A DNA stretch of 49,354 nucleotides from a virus, in the IMG/VR virus record IMGVR_UViG_3300047317_001192, positions 1 to 49,354 of that record. The stretch is one strand, 5' to 3'. The notes under the pieces are model-generated. The model was not told where the DNA came from and ran no database searches. It worked only from the letters and a program-made list of their open reading frames with translations. A program made the position numbers and the translations under genes. Position 1 is the stretch's first letter. Each line of letters starts with the position of its first letter. This document shows positions 40,628 to 46,800 of the stretch, piece after piece.

Positions 40628-40873
40628 ATGCTCACGCCTGACGACAAGATCGCCTTCATCGCCCCCGAGTGCGGTGCCCTGTCCCTCATCCTGCGCATCG
40701 GTGACGTGGTGGTCGCCGGGTTCTTCAGCCCCGACCTGACCGAGCCCATGGGCGAGGTGGTGTCGACCTTCGACCTGCCGACCTACGCCGAGCGGGAGTC
40801 TGCCGCGAAGGCCCGGATCGACGAGTTGGCCATCGTCCACATCCTCGACGGCTGGGACCTGATCTCCGCCTGA
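40628..40873 (+). CDS. Small early hypothetical protein
   Basis: An 81-residue protein (MLTPDDKIAFIAPECGALSLILRIGDVVVAGFFSPDLTEPMGEVVSTFDLPTYAERESAAKARIDELAIVHILDGWDLISA), beta-rich then helical. The GWDL ending is also seen in the Cys-rich gene's N-terminal half, perhaps a shared fold. ATG at 40628 was chosen because the leader hairpin sits right upstream. It is flanked by two RNA elements. No function assigned. Confidence 0.6.
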   Translation: MLTPDDKIAFIAPECGALSLILRIGDVVVAGFFSPDLTEPMGEVVSTFDLPTYAERESAAKARIDELAIVHILDGWDLISA

Positions 40874-40884
40874 CAGCGCCGGAT

Positions 40885-40949
40885 GCAAAGGCGAAACCTT
40901 CCGAAGGGAGGTCGGCGGTAGGTGGTCCCTACCCCCTGACGATGCCAGC
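40885..40949 (+). ncRNA. Type II hammerhead-like ribozyme, copy B
   Basis: Same architecture as copy A with different stem sequences. GGC-GAA is followed by stem III ACCTTCC/GGGAGGT (GAA loop), U912-C913, stem I (GG-bulge C-GGTAGG / CCTACC-CC, TGGTC loop), then CTGACGA, which matches CUGANGA exactly, U, and GCC. An outer GC/GC pair extends stem II across an AAA/A internal loop. Cleavage is predicted after C40913. Stem I differs from copy A at paired positions in a compensating way (GGCAGG/CCTGCC versus GGTAGG/CCTACC). It sits 12 bases after a stop and about 33 before the next start. Confidence 0.78.
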
Positions 40950-40974
40950 CCGCGTCGGTACCCACTACCCAAGG

Positions 40975-40989
40975 TGTAAACATGAAGCC
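40975..40989 (+). promoter_or_regulatory. Stoperator-like site
   Basis: Reads TGTAAACATGAAGCC on the plus strand and contains the ATG start of the DUF2786 gene. Confidence 0.65.
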
Positions 40990-41701
40990 AAAGAGCGACA
41001 AGCTCGCGAAGATCCGTGCACTCCTGGCGAAGGCTGAAGACCCAGCCGCCACCCCTGACGAGGCACAGATGTTCTTCGCGAAGGCGGCCGAACTGATGGC
41101 GAAGTACGGGATCGAGAGAGCGATGCTCGCTGACTCCGACCCCCGCCACGACAAGCCCGGCGACCGCGTGATCGTCGTCGAGGGCAACTACGCCAATGAC
41201 CGCATAATCCTCCTCGGCTACGTCACCGACGCTCTGAACTGCCACGGCATCACGAAGGATCAGAGCCGGGGGAGGACCGAGGTTCACCTCTTCGGCTACG
41301 AGTCCGACCTCGACCGGGTGGAGCTGCTGTTCACCTCGCTTCTCCTTCAGATGTTCAACGGCATGCGTCAGGGCCGCCCCGCCTTCGGCGAGAAGCTGAT
41401 CACCTATCGGAAGTCGTGGATCGCGGGATTCGTCGTGACCATCTATGAGCGGCTTCAGGAGATCGAGGCCCGCGCACGGCAGGAAGCCCCGGCAGCCGCC
41501 TCGGGGCGCTCCGCTGAGTTGGTCGTCGCCGACCGCAAGGCCGTGGTCCTGGCGCAATTCGACGCCGCGTACCCCAACGCCCGGACGAACGACCGCAAGA
41601 CCAGCCGGGCCGGGACCGGCGTCGCCGCCGGGAAGGCAGCGGGCCGCCGAGCTGACCTCGGACAGACCCGAGTCGGCGGACGTCGAGCCATCAGCGCCTG
41701 A
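40982..41701 (+). CDS. DUF2786 family protein
   Basis: A 239-residue protein. The N-terminal DUF2786 domain is clear: KLAKIRALLAKAEDPAATPDEAQMFFAKAAELMAKYGIE. A second conserved region follows (GNYANDRIILLGYVTDALNCHGI...FGYESDLDRVELLFTSLLLQMFNGM). The C-terminus is basic, Ala/Gly-rich and flexible. Family members occur in many phages and hosts, and their activity is not established. The start codon lies inside a stoperator-like site, so repressor binding would cover it. Confidence 0.85.
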   Translation: MKPKSDKLAKIRALLAKAEDPAATPDEAQMFFAKAAELMAKYGIERAMLADSDPRHDKPGDRVIVVEGNYANDRIILLGYVTDALNCHGITKDQSRGRTEVHLFGYESDLDRVELLFTSLLLQMFNGMRQGRPAFGEKLITYRKSWIAGFVVTIYERLQEIEARARQEAPAAASGRSAELVVADRKAVVLAQFDAAYPNARTNDRKTSRAGTGVAAGKAAGRRADLGQTRVGGRRAISA

Positions 41702-41717
41702 TCCACCTCTCATCACC

Positions 41718-41754
41718 GGCCGCCCTCTGCACACAGGGAGAGCGGAGGGCGGCC
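41718..41754 (+). promoter_or_regulatory. Conserved leader hairpin, copy 3 (CACAGGGAGAG loop)
   Basis: Stem GGCCGCCCT/AGGGCGGCC (9 perfect pairs), 19-base loop CTGCACACAGGGAGAGCGG. It ends 26 bases before the ATG at 41781. Confidence 0.75.
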
Positions 41755-41780
41755 CCCTTCGAACACAGGAAGAGCCGGAC

Positions 41781-42068
41781 ATGATGCCGTCCATCACGAA
41801 CGCCGAGTCGATCGGGTTCGAAAGGATCAAACAGCTCGTCGCCGCAGTACTCAAGACCACGCGAGAGGTCGACGCGTGGCGCAACGACTACGACCCCGGC
41901 ACGCAGGAGTGGTACACGCTCTGCAACCTCGCCGAGACCGCCGAGAGCCTGGCCATCGCCCTGCCGGTTGAGATGCTCCCCGACGAGGAGTGGCGTTACG
42001 TCAGCCCCGGCGAGTACGCGGCCTGCGACGACATCCTTGCCACGCTCAAGGAAGCGGAGGGCAAGTGA
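41781..42068 (+). CDS. Small early hypothetical protein
   Basis: A 95-residue, mostly helical protein (MMPSITNAESIGFERIKQLVAAVLKTTREVDAWRNDYDPGTQEWYTLCNLAETAESLAIALPVEMLPDEEWRYVSPGEYAACDDILATLKEAEGK). Its stop overlaps the next gene start as GTGA. No family recognised. ATG at 41781 follows the conserved leader hairpin. Confidence 0.6.
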   Translation: MMPSITNAESIGFERIKQLVAAVLKTTREVDAWRNDYDPGTQEWYTLCNLAETAESLAIALPVEMLPDEEWRYVSPGEYAACDDILATLKEAEGK

Positions 42069-42304
42069 AGCTCGCCCGCGCCATCGCCGCCGGACTCGCC
42101 GCCGCCGTCTTCCTGATCCTCGCCGACTCCGTGGGCGTCCACCAGGAGCCGCAGCCTGCCCCGTCCGCCCCCACCTTCGACGAGCGAATGCAGGACGAAG
42201 GCCGCGTGCTCTGGGGCGAGATCGACGGACACCCCGACTGCTGGGCCCTGATCGGCGACACGTCGTACGTCACCTGCCGCGACGGCTACAAGACCACGTC
42301 CTGA
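42065..42304 (+). CDS. Small exported or membrane-anchored early protein
   Basis: A 79-residue protein with an N-terminal signal/anchor (KLARAIAAGLAAAVFLILADSVGV) and an outer domain with two Cys (HPDCWALI...SYVTCRDGY) that may form a disulfide. GTG start overlaps the previous stop by 4 bases. An early, surface-exposed phage protein could affect host surface or superinfection; this is inference. Confidence 0.6.
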   Translation: MKLARAIAAGLAAAVFLILADSVGVHQEPQPAPSAPTFDERMQDEGRVLWGEIDGHPDCWALIGDTSYVTCRDGYKTTS

Positions 42305-42311
42305 CGCAAGC

Positions 42312-42342
42312 GGTCCCCTCCCACAGGGAGAGGGAGGGGACC
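42312..42342 (+). promoter_or_regulatory. Conserved leader hairpin, copy 4 (CACAGGGAGAG loop)
   Basis: Stem GGTCCCCTC/GAGGGGACC (9 perfect pairs), 13-base loop CCACAGGGAGAGG, the shortest copy. It ends 19 bases before the ATG at 42362. Confidence 0.75.
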
Positions 42343-42361
42343 ACCTCGAAAGGCTACTCCG

Positions 42362-42691
42362 ATGCACAAGCTCGTCTGTGCCGCCTGCGGGATCGGCCAC
42401 TTCCGGGCCCGCGCCGACCAGGGCTTCCACTGCGACCACTGCGAGTCGCTGGTCTACCCCCGATGCCTGAGCCTCGACGGCTCCGAGGCGTGGGCCGTCG
42501 ACTCCGCCGGCACCCTCGGCAAGGTCACCGACCCGGCCGCCAGCCTCGAAGACATTGAGGCCGCCCTCGACGACTTCTTGTCCGAGGAGCCCGGCACGTA
42601 CGGCGCCCGCGCCGCCCTCCGAAGCCTCCGCGACGCCGCCTCGCAACTCCGTGACGCCCTCGACGCGGGCCTCCCCCTTCCACCTGCCTGA
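42362..42691 (+). CDS. Zinc-ribbon early protein
   Basis: A 109-residue protein. The N-terminus MHKLVCAACGIGHFRARADQGFHCDHCESLVYPRC gives two CxxC pairs, a zinc ribbon. The C-terminal half is an acidic helix pair (ASLEDIEAALDDFLSEEPGTYGARAALRSLRDAASQLRDAL). No specific family. It lies in the run of small early genes with a 19-base leader after hairpin copy 4. Confidence 0.65.
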   Translation: MHKLVCAACGIGHFRARADQGFHCDHCESLVYPRCLSLDGSEAWAVDSAGTLGKVTDPAASLEDIEAALDDFLSEEPGTYGARAALRSLRDAASQLRDALDAGLPLPPA

Positions 42692-42707
42692 CCCGAAGGA
42701 CTCCGCC

Positions 42708-42932
42708 ATGAAGAACCTGCGCGACCACATCGAGCTGACCGAGGAGAAGGAGCAGATCGAGGCCGACATGCAGCACGCCGTGACCTTGGACTTCGGCCCC
42801 TTCCTCGGCTACCTCGGCGCCTACGGCCAGAAGCTCGACCGCATGGCGGGCGAGTACCGGCAGCACGAGATCGCCCGCCGAATCCTGACCAAGCACGCCG
42901 ACGAGGCCCTCGACCGCGCACGCGGCAAGTGA
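42708..42932 (+). CDS. Small early coiled-coil protein
   Basis: A 74-residue helical, charged protein (MKNLRDHIELTEEKEQIEADMQHAVTLDFGPFLGYLGAYGQKLDRMAGEYRQHEIARRILTKHADEALDRARGK). ATG at 42708, with CCGAAGGA upstream, 16 bases after the preceding stop. No family or motif recognised. Confidence 0.6.
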   Translation: MKNLRDHIELTEEKEQIEADMQHAVTLDFGPFLGYLGAYGQKLDRMAGEYRQHEIARRILTKHADEALDRARGK

Positions 42933-42961
42933 CTCCCCAACTCCCTTGAAAGGGCGACCAC

Positions 42962-43372
42962 ATGACTACCGGCCCGTTCCTGTCCTCGTTCCTGCCCGAC
43001 GTCAAACGCAACCGCGATTCGCTCGCCGCCGCCTGGCTGCGCATGCTCGAACTCGGCTACACCACCCGCGCTGAGCCGGTCGACGAGCCCGAGGGCTGCA
43101 CGCGTACTCGGTGCGCTGGGGTCCACGAGGGCTACCCCGGCAGTGAGCACCGATGGGCCCTGCACTGCCTGTTGTGCGCTGTCGACATCGAGGTCTTCTA
43201 CAGCCACATGCGGGAGCGCAAGGGAGCCAACCCGGCGCCGCCCCGCCGTCACAAGGGCTGCAAGTTCTCCGGGCCCAGCCACGCCAAGGCGCGCGCCGCC
43301 CGCTACGTCGAACTCGGCCTCGCCCTTCCCGCCTGGGATCTGGACGCTCGCGCCGCCCACCTCGCTGCCTGA
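42962..43372 (+). CDS. Early Cys/His-containing protein
   Basis: A 136-residue protein. Cys and His residues are spread as C-T-R-T-R-C-A-G-V-H, H-C-L-L-C-A-V and RHKGCKF, consistent with a small metal-binding fold. The C-terminal KARAARYVELGLALPAWDLDARAAHLAA is helical. ATG with AAAGGG upstream. Function unknown. Confidence 0.6.
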   Translation: MTTGPFLSSFLPDVKRNRDSLAAAWLRMLELGYTTRAEPVDEPEGCTRTRCAGVHEGYPGSEHRWALHCLLCAVDIEVFYSHMRERKGANPAPPRRHKGCKFSGPSHAKARAARYVELGLALPAWDLDARAAHLAA

Positions 43373-43392
43373 CGCACTCGAAGGAGACCAAC

Positions 43393-43977
43393 ATGTCTGC
43401 CGACGTTCTCGCCACCACCGACGACGGTCGCTTCCACGTCCGCATGGTCCGCGACGACCACCCCGAGAACCCCCGCAACGACGACGAGACGCTCGTCCAC
43501 GTCATCACGATCGACACCCACGCCGGGCAATACCACCCCGTCGACAAGGACGGCGGCCCGCTCGTCGAAGCGTGGGAGCGCCTGAAGTGGAACCGCTGGA
43601 CTGGTGTGGACACCTTCACCCGCTACGTCTCGACCATGCATGGCGGGATCGTGCTGGAGTCCAGTCCAGAGAGAGGCCCGCGCTCCCTCTGGTACGTGAC
43701 CGGCGAAGAGGCCCGAGCCATTGACGGCGGCCTCCTCACCGAGGGGTACGTCGAGGCAGAGATGCAGGAGTACGAGGCGTGGGCCACGGGCGATGTGTGG
43801 GGTTTCGTGGTCGAGGAGCGCGTCGGCTGGACCCGCGACGACGATCCCGACGAGTCCATGGAGACCTGGGAGCACGTCGACTCTTGCTTCGGCTTCTACG
43901 GCAAGCCGTACGCCCGAAGCCAGGCCCGCGAGGCCCTCCGCTTTTACGCGGGCCGCTCCGCCGGCACCGCAGCCTGA
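43393..43977 (+). CDS. Early hypothetical protein
   Basis: A 194-residue protein, beta-rich and acidic. FHVRMVRDDHPENPRNDDETLVHVITIDTHAGQYHPVD is near the start, and later WGFVVEERVGWTRDDDPDESMETWEHVDSCFGFYGKPYARSQAREALRFYAG. No recognised domain. AAGGAG precedes the ATG at 43393. Confidence 0.6.
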   Translation: MSADVLATTDDGRFHVRMVRDDHPENPRNDDETLVHVITIDTHAGQYHPVDKDGGPLVEAWERLKWNRWTGVDTFTRYVSTMHGGIVLESSPERGPRSLWYVTGEEARAIDGGLLTEGYVEAEMQEYEAWATGDVWGFVVEERVGWTRDDDPDESMETWEHVDSCFGFYGKPYARSQAREALRFYAGRSAGTAA

Positions 43978-44015
43978 CCCATCCGCACACCCCCTCAGCA
44001 CACGAGAGAGCCACC

Positions 44016-44708
44016 ATGACCAGCACGCTTACCCTGTCCTTCGGCTCCGTCACGGTCGAGCGCGTGGAAGTCCCGAAGCCCTGGATCACTGCCTACGAGC
44101 TGACCGGCCCCCGCGTGAAGGGCGTCGTCGAGATCGCCCCCGAGTTCCACGAGCCTTACGTCGCCGAGTCCGAGCGCACGTGGGAGTTCCTCCCCACCGC
44201 CTTCACGGTCGCCTACGGCCGTAGCACCTGGAACCATGCCGGGGCGGCCGGGACGCTCGAAGTGTGCGGCTCCCGCCTCGCGGAGTACGCCGTCGTTCGC
44301 CCCGGCCAGACCGACTGGCGCTTCAGCGTCCGCCGCGTTCAGACCGGCATCGGCGACTACCCGGCGCCCGAGGGTGCCACCGCGCGGACCCGCGAGATCG
44401 TTCAGGCCCTTGTCGACCTGCACAAGCGCGATCAGAAGAACGTGCACGCCATGGCCGCCCTGTTCCTCCGCAGCCGCCGGAGCGACCGCCTGAACGCGAT
44501 CGAGCGTGAGTACCGCAAGGTCGACACCGAGCTTCGCGCGCTCCAGGCTCGACACGCTGAGCTTCAGATGCGCAAGTCCCTGATGGCGGGGGAGTGGTCC
44601 TTCGAGACGGCCCTCGAAGAGGCCGCCGCCGAGACCGAGCGTAGGTCCACCGCCACGTGGACCTTGGGCGAGGCCCGCCCCGCCTTCGCCGAACCCGCTG
44701 TCCGATGA
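44016..44708 (+). CDS. Early protein with C-terminal coiled coil
   Basis: A 230-residue protein. The N-terminal half is beta-rich (STLTLSFGSVTVERVEVPKPWITAYELTGPRVKGVVEIAPEF...). The C-terminal half is helical and charged (REIVQALVDLHKRDQKNVHAMAALFLRSRRSDRLNAIEREYRKVDTELRALQARHAELQMRKSLMAGEWSFETALEEAAAETERR). No family recognised. Its stop overlaps the next start as ATGA, so the two are translationally linked. Confidence 0.6.
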   Translation: MTSTLTLSFGSVTVERVEVPKPWITAYELTGPRVKGVVEIAPEFHEPYVAESERTWEFLPTAFTVAYGRSTWNHAGAAGTLEVCGSRLAEYAVVRPGQTDWRFSVRRVQTGIGDYPAPEGATARTREIVQALVDLHKRDQKNVHAMAALFLRSRRSDRLNAIEREYRKVDTELRALQARHAELQMRKSLMAGEWSFETALEEAAAETERRSTATWTLGEARPAFAEPAVR

Positions 44709-44935
44709 CCGCCGACGAGTGGAACGCCCGGCATCCGGTCGGGACGCCGGTCATCGCCTACCCGCTGACCCGGCCCGAGGACGGTTTCCCGAGCGTCTTC
44801 GAGCGGCTGGAGACCACCACCCGCACCCCGGCGTGGACCCTCGGCCACGGAGAGCCTGTCGTCTCCGTCCATGGCTACGCGGGCGGCATCTGCCTCACCC
44901 ACGTTGACCTGATCGAAAGGACACCAGCGCCATGA
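44705..44935 (+). CDS. Small early hypothetical protein
   Basis: A 76-residue protein (MTADEWNARHPVGTPVIAYPLTRPEDGFPSVFERLETTTRTPAWTLGHGEPVVSVHGYAGGICLTHVDLIERTPAP) with the short beta-rich look of an SH3-like or early accessory fold. The W-N-x-R-x-P-V-G-T-P-V motif is frequent in small actinophage proteins. Both ends overlap neighbours by ATGA. Confidence 0.6.
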   Translation: MTADEWNARHPVGTPVIAYPLTRPEDGFPSVFERLETTTRTPAWTLGHGEPVVSVHGYAGGICLTHVDLIERTPAP

Positions 44936-45495
44936 ACGCCCCCCTGATCGGACTTGCCGGCGCCGCGCGCTCGGGCAAGGACACCGCAGCTCAGGCCCTC
45001 CTCGACGCGGGCTGGACCCGCCGGGCCTTCGCCGACAAGGTTCGCGACATGCTGTACGCGCTCGACCCGATCATGGTCGAGAAGGAGTACCGCGACGGCA
45101 TCACCAGCCTGCGGTACGAGATCGACAACTACGGCTGGGAGATCACGAAGGAGCTGTACCCGGAGGTCCGTGGATACTTCCAGCGTCTTGGTACCGAGGG
45201 CGGCCGGGGTGTCCTCGGTGAGGACATGTGGATCGACGCGCTGTTCCGCGACTTCCAGTTGTGGGGCGCGACCGTCATCACGGACGTGCGGTTCCCCAAC
45301 GAGGCCGACGCGATCCGGTCGCACGGCGGTCTGGTCGTCGCGATCCAGCGCCCCGGGCAGGAGCGCATCCGCGAGGCGGGTCACGTGAGCGAGAACGCCC
45401 TCGCCGGGTACCTGTTCGACGACGTGATCCTCAACGACGGCACGATCGAGCAGCTCCACGACCGCGTTATGCAGCTCACCCCGCTCCTCGTGTAA
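44932..45495 (+). CDS. Deoxynucleoside monophosphate kinase
   Basis: A 187-residue P-loop kinase. GLAGAARSGKDTAAQ (about residues 7-21) is the Walker A. The LID-like region (RRAFADKVRDMLYALDPIMV), ITDVRFPNEADAIRSHGGLVVAIQRPG and the C-terminal FDDVILNDGTIEQLHDRV match phage dNMP kinases (T4 gp1 and similar). It phosphorylates dNMPs to dNDPs for phage DNA synthesis. It overlaps the preceding gene by 4 bases. Its stop codon lies within a stoperator-like site. Confidence 0.8.
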   Translation: MNAPLIGLAGAARSGKDTAAQALLDAGWTRRAFADKVRDMLYALDPIMVEKEYRDGITSLRYEIDNYGWEITKELYPEVRGYFQRLGTEGGRGVLGEDMWIDALFRDFQLWGATVITDVRFPNEADAIRSHGGLVVAIQRPGQERIREAGHVSENALAGYLFDDVILNDGTIEQLHDRVMQLTPLLV

Positions 45496-45505
45496 ACATG
45501 GGACC
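45491..45505 (+). promoter_or_regulatory. Stoperator-like site (tandem, first)
   Basis: Reads TGTAAACATGGGACC on the plus strand; includes the stop codon of the dNMP kinase. The next site starts 19 bases later. Confidence 0.65.
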
Positions 45506-45509
45506 AGCG

Positions 45510-45524
45510 TGTTAAGGTGAGACC
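45510..45524 (+). promoter_or_regulatory. Stoperator-like site (tandem, second)
   Basis: Reads TGTTAAGGTGAGACC on the plus strand, directly touching the ATG at 45525; its AAGGTG may also be the ribosome site. Confidence 0.65.
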
Positions 45525-45953
45525 ATGCGAATCACCCCGCGCAAGGAAGAGATTGAAGCGGTCAAGGCGCTCTTGGAGGACCCCACTTTCGAGAGCGCCG
45601 ACCAGATGGCCAAGGCCCTGCTCAAGGAGATGGGGGAGATCCTCCAGATGCGTGAGTGGGTGGCCCTCGTTCACACCTGGAAGGACGGGAGCCGGGGTCT
45701 GAACTGGGCGCCGTTCGGCAACACGGCCGAGGCTGAGTCCTTCGCGAAGAAGCTCGCGATCGGAGGCACCGGCCGCCTCGTAAAGCTCTACGCGCCCGGC
45801 GTCATGCTCGCCAACGTGGACGGCAAGAAGGGCTGGAAGGGCTGGTGCCTGCACCCCGAGTGCGGCCATTCCCCCTTCACTCACTCCCTCGCAAGCGCCG
45901 CCCGAGGGGCCTGCCAGATACCCACCTGTCCGTGCGACAAGTTCCGCAAGTGA
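45525..45953 (+). CDS. Early hypothetical protein with C-terminal Cys cluster
   Basis: A 142-residue protein. A helical N-terminus (KEEIEAVKALLEDPTFESADQMAKALLKEMGEILQMREW) precedes a beta-rich domain (VALVHTWKDGSRGLNWAPFGNTAEAESFAKKLA). The end has CLHPECGHSPFTH...GACQIPTCPCDKFRK, which could bind zinc. It starts directly after a stoperator-like site. No family recognised. Confidence 0.65.
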   Translation: MRITPRKEEIEAVKALLEDPTFESADQMAKALLKEMGEILQMREWVALVHTWKDGSRGLNWAPFGNTAEAESFAKKLAIGGTGRLVKLYAPGVMLANVDGKKGWKGWCLHPECGHSPFTHSLASAARGACQIPTCPCDKFRK

Positions 45954-45971
45954 CCAAGAACGGAGGCCGAC

Positions 45972-46220
45972 ATGGCCGAGATCATCGCCCCCAAGCTCAC
46001 CGAGTCCGACATCGCGGAACTGCTGGCTCTCCGAGGTAGCGGCCCGGTGGCCAACGCCTTCCTCGCCCGCCTCGCTGCTCACTACCTGACCGCCCAGTCC
46101 GAGGGCGTTATCAACCCCGCCCGCCACCTCGCCGCCTACCTCGGCGTACAGCGGGAGACCGTCCAGACCTACATGCGGATGGCCCGGAACCGCGGCGTGA
46201 TCGACACTCGCCGCCCCTGA
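45972..46220 (+). CDS. Small helix-turn-helix protein
   Basis: An 82-residue protein. ARHLAAYLGVQRETVQTYMRMARNRGVID near the C-terminus is a helix-turn-helix of the kind used in small phage regulators. The preceding helices (ESDIAELLALRGSGPVANAFLARLAAHYLTAQSEG) could form a dimer. It may be an early transcription regulator (Cro-like or excision control). ATG with CGGAGG upstream. Confidence 0.65.
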   Translation: MAEIIAPKLTESDIAELLALRGSGPVANAFLARLAAHYLTAQSEGVINPARHLAAYLGVQRETVQTYMRMARNRGVIDTRRP

Positions 46221-46235
46221 CCCAAGGAAGCCCCC

Positions 46236-46478
46236 ATGAAGACCGTCGACTTCCACGCCTGCGAGTGCTCCGACAAGCGCGCCTTCCCCGACCGCCGGTC
46301 CGCAGAAAAGGCCCTCGGCCGAGCCCAGGCCAAGCGTGACCGCCAGGCCCAGCGCTGGGAAGGCCGCCACCCCATGAACCGCGAGAACCGCGTCTACCAG
46401 TGCGATTACGAGATGTGGCACCTCACGAAGCAGAGCCGGCGCTCGTACGAGGGCCACACCGCGCGCATCGCGGCTTGA
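46236..46478 (+). CDS. Small early Cys/His-containing protein
   Basis: An 80-residue protein. FHACECSDKRAFPDRRSAEKALGRAQAKRDRQ and NRVYQCDYEMWHLTKQSRRSY contain C-E-C, C and H that could bind a metal; very basic. This pattern ('...C.YEMWHLT') is common in small actinophage proteins of unknown role. ATG with CAAGGAAG upstream. A stoperator-like site follows the stop. Confidence 0.65.
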   Translation: MKTVDFHACECSDKRAFPDRRSAEKALGRAQAKRDRQAQRWEGRHPMNRENRVYQCDYEMWHLTKQSRRSYEGHTARIAA

Positions 46479-46479
46479 G

Positions 46480-46494
46480 TGTAAACATGTAACC
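46480..46494 (+). promoter_or_regulatory. Stoperator-like site
   Basis: Reads TGTAAACATGTAACC on the plus strand, overlapping the region just after the stop at 46478; identical to the site at 32568-32582. Confidence 0.65.
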
Positions 46495-46548
46495 GGAAGG
46501 GGCTGTTCCGATCAGCGCTATCAACCTCCGAACCGCCGTAGTCGTGCT

Positions 46549-46731
46549 GTGACGGCTGGGGGGAGTAACCGGCTGCTGACGCCGGAAGAAGTGGCCGAAT
46601 GGCTGAAGGTCAGCGACACCACAGTTCGGAATAAGTATCGCGCTTGGGGCTTGCCTGCCCAAAAAGTCGGACGACTTCTGCGATTCCGCGAACGCGACAT
46701 CGTGACCTACCTGAACAGCAACTACGGCTGA
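46549..46731 (+). CDS. Excisionase-like HTH protein
   Basis: A 60-residue protein: LLTPEEVAEWLKVSDTTVRNKYRAWGLPAQKVGRLLRFRERDIVTYLNSN. This is the MerR-like winged helix of phage excisionases and HTH-17 proteins. Located 69 bases before the integrase, it is probably the directionality factor needed for excision, or a regulator of int. GTG start. Confidence 0.8.
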   Translation: MTAGGSNRLLTPEEVAEWLKVSDTTVRNKYRAWGLPAQKVGRLLRFRERDIVTYLNSNYG

Positions 46732-46800
46732 GACTGACTCTCCTGAATTTCGACCACAGGTGAAGTCTGTCCAGAATTCCACGATTAGGAAGGGGGCCGC

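Noticed and set aside
39940-40960. Hammerhead-like RNAs read as type I with CTGA from the upstream stop codons
   Set aside because: The stop-codon CTGA lacks the GA that must follow and stem I does not pair in copy A; the type II arrangement satisfies both copies.
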